A DNA stretch of 64,000 nucleotides, from NCBI GenBank assembly GCA_965371805.1, contig CBDUZW010000005.1, positions 1 through 64,000 of the forward strand, read 5' to 3'. The notes under the pieces were generated by a model. It saw nothing but the letters and a program-made list of their open reading frames with translations. It did not search any database and was not told the origin of the DNA. Within the stretch, counting starts at the first letter, position 1; the number at the start of each line of letters is the position of its first letter. Below, in pieces: positions 51,684-60,863 of the stretch. The DNA is from JAOZTV01 sp965371805 (GTDB lineage: Bacteria > Acidobacteriota > Aminicenantia > UBA2199). A program made the translations under genes and the position numbers.

Positions 51684-54600
51684 ATGTTAAATTTTAAAAA
51701 TGGAATTTTCATTTCCATGTTATTAATGTTTTTTTTAGTTTCTAATGGAGCATCCCAATCCACATTAATGCTCACACAACCGGCCGTAAGTAAAACAAAC
51801 ATAACATTTAGTTATGCAAATGATCTCTGGGTTGCAGATCTGAATGGGAAAAATCTCAGACGTTTAACTTCTGCTTCAGGTGTAGAAACAAATCCATTTT
51901 TTTCTCCAAATGGCAAATATATTGCCTTTAGCGGGAATTACGATGGAAACACAGATGTATATTTGATCCCTGTAGAGGGTGGAATACCAAAACGTCTGAC
52001 CTGGCATCCAATTGGAGATACTGTCAGAGGTTTTTCCAGTGATGGAAAAAAAGTGATCTTTGCGTCCAATCGTTTTGCCGCAACAAGAGGAAGAGCAAAA
52101 TTATATTCAGTTTCTTTAAAAGGTGGATATCCGATGCCTTTGGAATTGCCTTTCGCAAACAAACTCACCTACAGCCCTGATGGTGCCTATATTGCCTACA
52201 TTCCTTATGCAGAGGTTTATAATCAGTGGAAAAATTATAGAGGAGGAACTTATACTCAAATATGGATATTCTCTCTCAAAACTAAGAAAATTGTAAAAGT
52301 TCCCCAACCCGCGGGACGCTGCAATGACACTGATCCTTTCTGGCTAAACGGAAAGATCTATTTTAGATCCGACCGAAATGGAGAGTTTAATCTATTCTCT
52401 TATAATGTAAAAAGCCAAAAATTAGTCCAATTAACCAGGTATAAAAAATTTCCAATACTAAATATGAATGCAAATGCTGGAAACCTTGTCTTTGAACAGG
52501 CTGGAAGAATCATAAAATATAATTTAAAAAACAATTCTTCAACCCCTATACAAATTAAAATTGCATCGGATCTGAAAGAGGTCAGGATAAGATATAGTAG
52601 TAATCCAAGGTTTATTCGTTCAGGCAGTATTTCCCCCAGTGGTGCAAGAGCTGTATTTGGATATCGTGGCGAGATAATTACCGTCCCTGCCAAAAAAGGA
52701 GATCATCGAAATCTGACAAATACAGTGTCGGTACATGAAAGATTTCCTTCCTGGTCACCGGATGGCAAAAGAATCGCCTATTTTTCAGATATGGGAGGAG
52801 AATATATACTTAAAATTGCCCCTCAATCCGGAAAGGGTGAATCGAAAAATTATAAAATTCCAGGTGCTGGTTTTTACACAAGTATTTCATGGTCCCCCGA
52901 TAATCAAAAACTTTGCTTTACGGATAATGCCCGTAACATTTTTTGGCTGGATATTAAATCAGGAAAGATCTTAAAAATCGACAGTGAGCCTCATTATGCT
53001 CCGGGAACCTATGGATCCATGATAGGTAGATGGTCTCATGATTCTAAATGGATTACATACCATCTCAATAATACAACTAAAATGAGTCAGGTATATGTAT
53101 ATTCTATAAAGTCGGGAACATCTCGATTACTAACTGATGGCCTCAGTGATATATCTGAGCCTATATTTGACCCAAGTGGTAAATACATGTACTTTCTGGT
53201 TTCTACTGATGCGGGCCCGATTAAACACTGGTTTGAGATGTCCAATTCAGATAAGAGGATGAGCAGCACTATTTATCTTGCCACATTACAACAAAAAACA
53301 CTTTCTCCTCTCGCTAAGGAGAGTGACGAAGAATCAGTAAAGGAAAAAAAGAAAAAAACTGATGATAAGAAAAAAAAGGCAGGGAAAAAGGCAAAGAAGA
53401 AAGAAGAGTTTAAAATTGATTTTGCAAATTTGGAGCGGCGTATTATTGCCTTACCAATAAAAAAAGGAATATACTTCAATTTACAAATCGGAAAAACTGG
53501 CGATATCTACTATCTGCAGTTTGATCCTGAAAGCCGAAGTAGTGCTTTACACCATTATTCCCTAAAAAAAAGAAAGGATGAGGTTTTAGGTTCCGGAATA
53601 CGTGATTACCAACTTTCTGCTGACAATAAAAAAGTGCTGGTCCGATACAGAAGAGGATGGTCAATTGTTCCACTTGGAAAGATTAAACCGGGAAAGGGCA
53701 AGTTATCAACAGGCAAATTTTCTGTTAAAGTTAATCCAAAAGCTGAATGGAACCAAATTTTTAAAGAAGCATGGAGAATAAACAGGGATTACTTTTATGA
53801 CACCAATATGCATGGTGCTGATTGGAATGCCATGTATAAAAAATATGAAAAATTCCTTCCCCATCTAAGTTGCAGACAGGATTTGAATAGAGTCATCCAA
53901 TGGATGTGCAGTGAGCTGGGTGTAGGGCATCATCGAGGCGGTGGTGGAGAATTTATAGATCAAGCTAAAAGAATCCAGGTTGGATTATTGGGTGCAGATT
54001 ATGAAATCGTAAATAATAGATACAAATTCAAAAAAGTTTACGGCGGATTAAACTGGAACCCTGATTTAAGATCGCCACTAACAGAACCTGGAGTTAATGT
54101 AAAAGCCGGAGAATTTCTTTTTAAAGTTGATGGCAAAGCAATAAAATATCCGGAAAATGTCTTTAAATATTTTGAAAACAAAACAGGTCAAATCATAGAA
54201 CTATCCATCAGTTCTGATGTTCAGGGTACCAAAATTCGAAAAGTGAATATTGTCCCTGTAAACCAGGAATTTACATTACGAAATAGAGACTGGGTAGAGA
54301 AAAACCTTGCCTATGTAACAAAAAAGACCAATGGCAGAGTAGCCTATGTTTATGTACCAAATACAGCAGGAATGGGGCATACATATTTTAAACGTTATTT
54401 TTACCCGCAGAGCAATAGAGAAGCGATCATTGTTGATGAGAGATTTAACGGCGGCGGTCAGATCGCGGATTATTATATCGATATGCTGAAAAAGGATTAC
54501 AGCTGCAGTTGGGCTTACCGTTATGGAAAGGACCAGCATTCACCATCTTCCGGTATTTTCGGACCCAAAGTTTTATTAATAAATGAAATGGCAGGCTCCG

Positions 54601-54947
54601 GTGGAGATCTCTTCCCATGGATGTGGAGACAGGCCAAACTGGGTAAAATGATCGGCACACGAACATGGGGTGGACTGGTTGGCGTATTGGGATATCCGGT
54701 CTTAATGGATGGCGGAAGAATAACTGCTCCTAATGTAGGATTCTGGACTGAAAAAGAAGGATTTTCAGTTGAAAATGAAGGAGTTGCTCCTGATATAAAA
54801 GTGGAACAGACACCAAAACTTATGCTTATGGGCAAAGATCCTCAACTTGATAGAGCGATTGAAGAGGTAATGAAAGAATTGAAAAAAAATCCAGTAAAAA
54901 AACCAAAACGACCACCATTTCCAATAAGAGGAAATAATAAAAAATAA
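51684..54947 (+). CDS. Tricorn-type S41 peptidase, exported
   Basis: 1087 residues: signal peptide (1-25); a six-bladed TolB/WD40-like propeller (about 30-310, SPNGKYIAFSGNYDGNTDVY) and a second propeller (about 330-540). A Lys-rich insertion (about 553-575), the C1 core domain, a PDZ domain (about 765-855) and the C2 catalytic domain follow. The catalytic serine is Ser972 in EMAGSGGDLFP; the histidine region is GVGHHRGG (749-750). Tricorn proteases cut peptides down to short products; here the enzyme is exported, probably degrading peptides outside the cytoplasm. AAGGAGG precedes the ATG. A strong two-way terminator follows. Confidence 0.93.
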   Translation: MLNFKNGIFISMLLMFFLVSNGASQSTLMLTQPAVSKTNITFSYANDLWVADLNGKNLRRLTSASGVETNPFFSPNGKYIAFSGNYDGNTDVYLIPVEGGIPKRLTWHPIGDTVRGFSSDGKKVIFASNRFAATRGRAKLYSVSLKGGYPMPLELPFANKLTYSPDGAYIAYIPYAEVYNQWKNYRGGTYTQIWIFSLKTKKIVKVPQPAGRCNDTDPFWLNGKIYFRSDRNGEFNLFSYNVKSQKLVQLTRYKKFPILNMNANAGNLVFEQAGRIIKYNLKNNSSTPIQIKIASDLKEVRIRYSSNPRFIRSGSISPSGARAVFGYRGEIITVPAKKGDHRNLTNTVSVHERFPSWSPDGKRIAYFSDMGGEYILKIAPQSGKGESKNYKIPGAGFYTSISWSPDNQKLCFTDNARNIFWLDIKSGKILKIDSEPHYAPGTYGSMIGRWSHDSKWITYHLNNTTKMSQVYVYSIKSGTSRLLTDGLSDISEPIFDPSGKYMYFLVSTDAGPIKHWFEMSNSDKRMSSTIYLATLQQKTLSPLAKESDEESVKEKKKKTDDKKKKAGKKAKKKEEFKIDFANLERRIIALPIKKGIYFNLQIGKTGDIYYLQFDPESRSSALHHYSLKKRKDEVLGSGIRDYQLSADNKKVLVRYRRGWSIVPLGKIKPGKGKLSTGKFSVKVNPKAEWNQIFKEAWRINRDYFYDTNMHGADWNAMYKKYEKFLPHLSCRQDLNRVIQWMCSELGVGHHRGGGGEFIDQAKRIQVGLLGADYEIVNNRYKFKKVYGGLNWNPDLRSPLTEPGVNVKAGEFLFKVDGKAIKYPENVFKYFENKTGQIIELSISSDVQGTKIRKVNIVPVNQEFTLRNRDWVEKNLAYVTKKTNGRVAYVYVPNTAGMGHTYFKRYFYPQSNREAIIVDERFNGGGQIADYYIDMLKKDYSCSWAYRYGKDQHSPSSGIFGPKVLLINEMAGSGGDLFPWMWRQAKLGKMIGTRTWGGLVGVLGYPVLMDGGRITAPNVGFWTEKEGFSVENEGVAPDIKVEQTPKLMLMGKDPQLDRAIEEVMKELKKNPVKKPKRPPFPIRGNNKK

Positions 54948-54966
54948 CAAATATATGATTTAGAAG

Positions 54967-55004
54967 AAGTAGCAGAAATTGAACTTAATTTCTGCTACTT
55001 TTTC
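54967..55004. terminator. Strong bidirectional terminator
   Basis: AGTAGCAGAAATT (54968-54980) pairs perfectly with AATTTCTGCTACT (54987-54999) over a six-base loop, extended by one A-T pair, followed by TTTTT. It separates the convergent tricorn-type gene and the secA-like fragment. Confidence 0.85.
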
Positions 55005-55020
55005 GAATATTCCAACAGAA

Positions 55021-56640
55021 CTATTTATTCTTCATATTTTTCTTTTTAAGATTAGATATCAATTTTATAATAGCTAGAAAAGGCAGTAAAAATATAAAAA
55101 TAATTCCTCCATAAGAAGTTACGGCAACATTTCTGTTTAAAATAAGATCCATTCCAAAGTTTGAGAATGGGTTATCATTAATGAGATAAGCCCAGGTTGA
55201 TGATGGCCGGCTCAATCCTTCCTTTTTGGGATCAAAATCATCCAGAGACAGTTCCAAATCCTCATAGGTACTTTTTGATTTTTTTGTAATTATTGCAATT
55301 AATGTTTTAAATTCATTATGAACCTGATTTCTATATTGATCCAATGGTTGGACGCCTCCATATCTCATGAGATGTATCCCCTCTTTTATTGCAATTACCC
55401 TTTCAAGAAAGTTGCTCCATACTTGATCTATATAAAACAAAATAACATATTTTTCTACCTCTCTAATTTTCTCTAATGAATTATTTTTCAGGAGTAAATC
55501 ATACTTATTGGAACTCAATACTGACACATTAAATATACTAGTATTGCTCTTTAGAATATCTGTCCTTAGTTTCTCAAATATTTCCCTTTGCAACTCTGTG
55601 ATATTTGAGTAATCCCATAGAGTCTTTCTGATCTCAAAATTATCGCTCTCTATTATTCTCTGAGCCCTGTTTATCTCTTTTGCAATAAAATGATCTGCTA
55701 TTGCTTCCTGACTATCCCGGGGCCAGAATCTTTCTGGGATTATATTATCCAGACGATATCTTTTTATCAAATCATCATCCATACTAATGAAAAACTCGGA
55801 TACTCCAGGATCCCCCTGCCTTCCGGCTCTTCCTCTCAGCTGATTATCAATCCGCCTGCTCTCATGTCTGTTTGTCCCGATGATATAAAGCCCACCTGTT
55901 TTAGATACAAATTTATATTCCTCTTTTGATCCAGCCCCCAGATGAATATCAACTCCTCTACCTGCCATATTGGTTGATATTGTTATCTTATAGGGTCTCC
56001 CTGCCTCAGCAATGATTTTTGCTTCCTGTTCATGGTTTTTTGCATTTAAAACACTATGAACGATATCTCTGTCTCTTAACTGCGAACTTAATAATTCCGA
56101 TTCATAGACGCTTCCAGTCCCGATTAACACCGGCTGACCTTTTTCATTTATTTCAATTATTTTTTCTAATAAAGCCTTGTCTTTCGCTTCTTTTGAGGAA
56201 TATATCCTATCCGTTTTATCTATTCTTCTATTTTTTTTATTAGGCGGAATTATCGTTATCTTAAAATTATAAAAAGAAAAAAACTCACTGGCAGCTTGAA
56301 CAGCAGTAGCTGTCATACCTGAAAGATTTGGATACAGTTTTACAAAATGCTGTATGGTTATTGAGTTAAATATGATTCCTTCTTCATTAATAAAAAGATT
56401 TTCTTTCAGTTCTACAGCCTTATGAATACCATGAGGCCATCTTCTTTTATCAGCAATTCTTCCAGTAAATTGATCTATAATCTCAATTTTCCCATCCTTT
56501 ATAATATAGTCCTTATCTTTTTCTAATAATACCTTTGCATGCAGGGCTAAATTTACAGCGATAAAGGTTTTTTGGTTCTCAATGGCAAATATATTGGATA
56601 TACTAAAATGTTTTTCAATCAGAGCCCAAATGCCGCATAG
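55021..56640 (-). pseudogene. 5'-truncated secA-like gene
   Basis: About 540 codons matching the last two thirds of SecA: DKDYIIKDGKIEIIDQFTGR, RRWPHGIHKAVELKE, LSGMTATA, STNMAGRGVDIHLG and NQLRGRAGRQGDPG. The N-terminal nucleotide-binding part with Walker A and B (roughly 300 residues) is missing. Homology starts abruptly at about 56637; upstream codons are antisense to the DUF5916-like remnant. There is no zinc-binding C-terminus; instead a membrane helix closes the protein (GGIIFIFLLPFLAIIKLI), so it descends from an accessory SecA-like protein rather than the housekeeping one. The frame is otherwise free of stops, so the break is recent or the rest is still used. Confidence 0.8.
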
Positions 56641-57199
56641 CTCACAATTCAGACTGGATCTTATACTGGCTAATGAAGTATTCGCAGGTGAACGATTCAA
56701 AACCAGCGGGATCGGCTTTCAATTAAACAGTCAGATAACCAAACAATTATTTTTTCATATATTTTTCAGAAACACAGGAGCAATTTTTTATGATGAAGAA
56801 AACCCCTTTGCCGGACGTGCTAATAGGGCGTCACTTTCTCTTGATTATCAGCCATTTGAAAAAATCAGCAACAGTATAAGTCTTTCTTACTCAAATTTTA
56901 TCAGAAGCTCAGATAGTGAAATAGAATATGATTATACTATTGTGAGAAATTATACAACTTTTCAATTGAATAAATACCTGTTTTTCAGAGGTATTGTTGA
57001 ATATAATTTTTATAAAAAAATTCTCCAATTGGATTTTCTGGCATCCTTCACCTATATACCCGGTACCGTAGTGCATATAGGCTATGGATCAATTTTTGAA
57101 AAGCAGAAATGGGATGACAATAATTATGTTAATAGTGATAGATTCATGGAAAATCATAGAGCATTCTTTTTTAAGGTTTCATACCTGTGGAGACTATAA
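56640..57199 (+). pseudogene. 5'-truncated DUF5916-like outer-membrane barrel gene
   Basis: About 185 codons ending in the pattern LASFTYIPGTVVHIGYGSIF and FFFKVSYLWRL, which I recognise as the C-terminal barrel of DUF5916 (CBM9-like domain) proteins, normally 700 or more residues. Strands alternate (KISNSISLSYSNFIRS, YTTFQLNKYLFFRGIVEYN). Nothing of the N-terminal carbohydrate-binding-like domain or signal peptide remains. The frame can be read from an ATG at 56582, but those first codons are antisense to the secA-like gene. The two truncated genes meet head to head at about 56637-56650. Confidence 0.7.
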
Positions 57200-57283
57200 T
57201 AATTCTTAGTGGATCTCCGAAAGAGCTACTTGATTTACCTTTATAATACTTATATAATCATCTCATATTGGAGGCAACACTAA

Positions 57284-57574
57284 ATGATTATTCGAATGGT
57301 TAAAATGACTATAGAAGAATCCCGAAGTAAGAATTTTAAGAAATTCACAGACTCAATTGCTGATTCGATTAAAGAATTTGAGGGTTGTATGCATTTGAAA
57401 ATATTACAGGAGATACATAAAGATAATATTTTTTTTTCCTACAGTATCTGGAAAACTGAGAAAAATCTAAATGCTTATAGAAGTTCCGAGTTTTTTAAAG
57501 CTACCTGGTCTAAAGCAAAAACTTTTTTTTGTATGCCTGCAGAGGCCTGGTCATTTAATGCACCTGAAGAATAG
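57284..57574 (+). CDS. Antibiotic-biosynthesis-monooxygenase (ABM) domain protein
   Basis: 96 residues, one ferredoxin-like ABM domain: IIRMVKMTIEESRSKNFKKF, FEGCMHLKILQEIHKDNIFFSYSIW split by strands, and LNAYRSSEFFKATWSKAK. Such small dimeric proteins include quinol monooxygenases (YgiN) and heme-degrading enzymes; substrate unassigned. GGAGG precedes the ATG. Confidence 0.82.
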   Translation: MIIRMVKMTIEESRSKNFKKFTDSIADSIKEFEGCMHLKILQEIHKDNIFFSYSIWKTEKNLNAYRSSEFFKATWSKAKTFFCMPAEAWSFNAPEE

Positions 57575-57772
57575 ACTTTGAATGTCAAGGTAGCAAAATT
57601 AACATATGGAATATAATGAAGCTCCAATAATAAGACTACAATCTGCAAGATTCTTTATTCTTAATTGTTAATATGATATGCTTTAAAATTATAAACTTTT
57701 CTATTCCTTAAATGAAAATCTTGAAATTGATATGTAAATAGAAAGTTTTAATAGTAGGAGGTTTTAATTAAA

Positions 57773-58474
57773 ATGCAAGCAAGTAAAAAAATCTTATCAA
57801 TCCTGGCAATATCTATATTATTTTTTTTGTGCGGATGGTCCAGTAGTTTAACTCCTGTCTCCTTTAATAAGACCTATCTAAATCTTGAACTGACATTAAC
57901 ATCTCAACAACAAGACAAAATAGTCAAACTATTTATAATGTTGAAAAAGCAGAAGATCAATGACTACCAACTTTATAAATCAAATCCTACTGCTCTTTAT
58001 AGAACCGCACAGCAAAGAATTCGGATGCAGGACACTATCATTTTAAACCTGCTTGATACAACACAGAGACAAAGGTTTAAACATCTACAATTATTAAGAG
58101 ATAAGAACAATGAGTTTTTCATTATTAATGAAACTCTTTTTCCTGATGAAAAGCAATCTCTACTTATACAAGACATTCTTGAAGGATATAAAAAAAAAGC
58201 AAAAATAATGATGGCATTATTAGAATCAAGGGGAAAAGAAAAATACTTCATGAACTCCGATGATGGAGGAGGTATTAGAGGCAGAGGTAGAGGCAGAAGA
58301 ATGAGCGGAAGTCGGGGTATGAAAAAAAACAGCCCAATGGAAAGCCTTAATAAGAAAAAATTTAAAGAGATAGAAATTCTATTAACTGAATCTCAGAAAA
58401 AATTATATTCTAAAGTAAAGAGCATAATCAAAAAAGAACAGAAAAAAAAGTGGCAGAATGATCAAAATAAGTAA
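57773..58474 (+). CDS. Exported Spy/CpxP-like helical protein with RG-rich linker
   Basis: 233 residues: signal segment (5-22, FFLCGWSSS; a weak lipobox), then helical repeats with LTLTSQQQDKIVKLF and LLDTTQRQRFKHL, reminiscent of the LTxxQ motif of Spy/CpxP periplasmic chaperones. A Gly/Arg-rich linker (about 165-180, GGIRGRGRGRRMSGSRG) precedes a final helix, LLTESQKKLYSKVKSIIKKEQ. AGGAGG precedes the ATG. Chaperone or metal-stress role is a guess from the motif. Confidence 0.6.
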   Translation: MQASKKILSILAISILFFLCGWSSSLTPVSFNKTYLNLELTLTSQQQDKIVKLFIMLKKQKINDYQLYKSNPTALYRTAQQRIRMQDTIILNLLDTTQRQRFKHLQLLRDKNNEFFIINETLFPDEKQSLLIQDILEGYKKKAKIMMALLESRGKEKYFMNSDDGGGIRGRGRGRRMSGSRGMKKNSPMESLNKKKFKEIEILLTESQKKLYSKVKSIIKKEQKKKWQNDQNK

Positions 58475-58492
58475 AACTATATAGTTACAAGC

Positions 58493-59389
58493 TTATCCTT
58501 TTTCTGTCAGGTATACGCCATATAAAACAGCAATTGATCCAGCGATGAGAGAGAGTCCAATAATCTCTCCAAGAAAGATAGCTGCAAATATCTGTGTTGT
58601 TGGAGGTATTGCATATAGATATACTCCAACTTTTTGAGATTCAGTATGCTGTAAGGCAAAAAAATAGAGAAGTGTTGCAAGAAAAGAGCAGGTTATACCA
58701 AGAAATAATACAGCTGCCCAGGCTTTTATTGGAACTTCAGAAAGAATTATAGAATGTTTAGTAAGATCATAGATACCTACCGGGGCCATATATAATGTCC
58801 CAATTAGAGTTATAAGCATTGTCAGATCGAGAGCACCCATTTTTTGGGTCATCTTCTTCCCCAATACAGTGAATAATCCCCACATAGAGATACTGGAAAA
58901 CACTAGAAGATCCCCAAGCAGATGTCCCTCCAAATTAAAATCAAGTAAAGTATCAAAACCAATAACAGTTAAAACACCGATCAAGGCAAGCATAATTCCG
59001 GTAAATTTTTTTAAACTCAGTTTTTCACCAAGAAAAAAAATTGCTATAACTGTTATTGTTAGAGGAGCAGTAACAGCATAAATACTTGCATTCGAAGCAG
59101 TAGTAAACTGCAAACCGATTGTTTGCAAGGAATAGTGTAAACCCGAACCAAAAACGCTCAGAACAATAATACTCCTGAGCCAGGATCCCCCTAAATACCT
59201 GATCTTTGTTCCTTTTATGTAAACCCAAATCAAAAAACATATAGAAGACACTACTAATCGGGCAAAAACTACAAAGAGTGGCGGCAGTGAGGCTAATGCA
59301 ACCTTTGTCGCAATAAAAGAAATTGCCCAGAACAAAACAGCAATCATTAATGCGCCATGTATCTTAATACCACTTATTTTCTTTTCCAT
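58493..59389 (-). CDS. EamA/DMT-family transporter
   Basis: 298 residues with ten membrane helices in two EamA repeats (LFWAISFIATKVALASLPPLFVVFARL in the first, SISMWGLFTVLGKKM in the second). Exporters of amino acids or other metabolites are common in this family. The ATG at 59389 lies eight bases after TATAAT with no Shine-Dalgarno; a TTG at 59398 begins the longer frame inside the -10 box. Divergent from the PP2C gene. Confidence 0.87.
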   Translation of the reverse strand: MEKKISGIKIHGALMIAVLFWAISFIATKVALASLPPLFVVFARLVVSSICFLIWVYIKGTKIRYLGGSWLRSIIVLSVFGSGLHYSLQTIGLQFTTASNASIYAVTAPLTITVIAIFFLGEKLSLKKFTGIMLALIGVLTVIGFDTLLDFNLEGHLLGDLLVFSSISMWGLFTVLGKKMTQKMGALDLTMLITLIGTLYMAPVGIYDLTKHSIILSEVPIKAWAAVLFLGITCSFLATLLYFFALQHTESQKVGVYLYAIPPTTQIFAAIFLGEIIGLSLIAGSIAVLYGVYLTEKG

Positions 59390-59397
59390 AGAATACA

Positions 59398-59488
59398 ATT
59401 ATAACAAAATTAACGAAGTAGACAAGATAAATTAAAATGGAAATAAAAAACATTTTTTATTGAATTAAAGTTTCATCTTAGATAAAAT
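59398..59488. promoter_or_regulatory. Divergent promoters of the DMT exporter and PP2C phosphatase genes
   Basis: Minus: TTGTCT (59425-59420), 16-base spacer, TATAAT (59403-59398). Plus: TTGAAT (59460-59465), 17-base spacer, TAAAAT (59483-59488). Both -10 boxes lie within 5-8 bases of the start codons, leaving essentially no leader. Confidence 0.6.
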
Positions 59489-59493
59489 AAGAT

Positions 59494-60834
59494 ATGAAAA
59501 TAGAAATGAATGAAGATACGTTTTTGCTACTTTCTGAAGATAGAGCAGTAGGACACCATTTTCAAATATCAAATATTAAATTATATAGATGGTTGGTATC
59601 ACTATTGTTTTTTCCATTACTTTGCTTTCTCCCATTTCTAATATACAATTCTTACTACTTAAAATATTTAGGTGCGTGGATAGCAGCGCCTATTTTGGGT
59701 ACAATGTGGTTTCTGCGAAATAAAAAATTTACAAGTGATAATTTCAATATATTATTAAGAATTTCATTGATATTATTATATATTTTTCTATTAGGTAATA
59801 GTCTTAATCTATTAGACACTCCAACAGAAATAAGAATTGGTATAGCCTATATATATCCTTTTTTATTGATCTTTTTCAGGTTGAGACCTTCTGATTCTAT
59901 ATTTATCTATCTTTTTCTTCTTATTATAAACCTTTTTGATTTTTTTATACCATATCAACCAGAAAGTATTTTAATGCTATTATCTTTAATCATTACATAT
60001 GCAGTTTTTTTTGGGATTGCCATTAGCATGGCAATAATGAAGAAAAAAAAGTTTCTTAAAAGTTGGCGAAAAGAGGTTAAAAAAAACAAAGATCGCTTAA
60101 GAATGAAACTGGAACTAGAGCGAGCCAAAGAGATTCAACTTGAAATGCTTCCAAAATCATTGCCATCATCAGATAAATTAGATATTGCCTGGAGATCTTT
60201 ACCTGCTACTGAAGTAGGTGGAGATTATTATGATTCTTTTAAATTAGGTGAGCAGCAGGTTGCGCTGGTTGTTGGAGATGTTTCAGGTCATGGATTAGCG
60301 AGTGGTTTGGTTTTATCAGGAACCAGAGCAGGCCTTCACTTACTTCATGATAGTAAAACGACACCGGCAGAAGTTCTGATTCGCCTGAACAGAATGATGA
60401 AAAAAACAACAGATAAAAAGACATTTATGACGATGGTATATACTTCATTTAATTTTTCAAATAATATTATGACTCTGGCAAATGCCGGCCATACGCCTGT
60501 TTTACATTATAATTCACAAAATGAGAATATAAACGAGATCAGACAGCCATCCCTCCCATTAGGAAGTAGAAACAACGCTCAATATAAGGAGATCGATGTT
60601 CCATTCAAGACAGATGATATTTTTCTGTTTTATTCAGATGGATTAACCGAAGCGATGAATTCAGATAATCAACAATATGATGAAATAAGGTTTCTGGATT
60701 GTTTTAAAAATCTGGTTTCAGGAAAAATTCATGTGCAGGAAATATTAGATTCAATATTAACAGATGTGGATATTTTTTGTGAGGGTGTAGAGCAAAAAGA
60801 TGACATAACACTAGTAGTCGTAAGAATAAAATAA
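59494..60834 (+). CDS. Membrane PP2C-type (SpoIIE/RsbU-like) serine phosphatase
   Basis: 446 residues: six membrane helices (about 33-178), a linker coiled coil (about 185-215) and a PP2C/SpoIIE phosphatase domain (about 225-446). The metal-binding acidic residues are in ATEVGGDYYDSF, VVGDVSGHG, YSDGLTEAMN and KDDITLVVVR. Such enzymes dephosphorylate anti-sigma-factor antagonists in partner-switching pathways. No STAS or anti-sigma kinase gene is adjacent. The ATG is five bases after a -10 box; an alternative ATG is at 59506. Confidence 0.9.
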   Translation: MKIEMNEDTFLLLSEDRAVGHHFQISNIKLYRWLVSLLFFPLLCFLPFLIYNSYYLKYLGAWIAAPILGTMWFLRNKKFTSDNFNILLRISLILLYIFLLGNSLNLLDTPTEIRIGIAYIYPFLLIFFRLRPSDSIFIYLFLLIINLFDFFIPYQPESILMLLSLIITYAVFFGIAISMAIMKKKKFLKSWRKEVKKNKDRLRMKLELERAKEIQLEMLPKSLPSSDKLDIAWRSLPATEVGGDYYDSFKLGEQQVALVVGDVSGHGLASGLVLSGTRAGLHLLHDSKTTPAEVLIRLNRMMKKTTDKKTFMTMVYTSFNFSNNIMTLANAGHTPVLHYNSQNENINEIRQPSLPLGSRNNAQYKEIDVPFKTDDIFLFYSDGLTEAMNSDNQQYDEIRFLDCFKNLVSGKIHVQEILDSILTDVDIFCEGVEQKDDITLVVVRIK

Positions 60835-60863
60835 TCTTATTTTATTTCAAGATACAAACTTTA

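Noticed and set aside
55021..56700. Treating the secA-like frame as a normal full gene from ATG 56700
   Set aside because: The first 20 or so codons are antisense to the barrel remnant, there is no ribosome site, and the Walker A/B half of SecA is absent.
59460..59510. PP2C start at the second ATG (59506)
   Set aside because: Possible, with an 11-base leader, but still no Shine-Dalgarno; the first ATG is kept because it coincides with the predicted transcript start. Not decidable from sequence.
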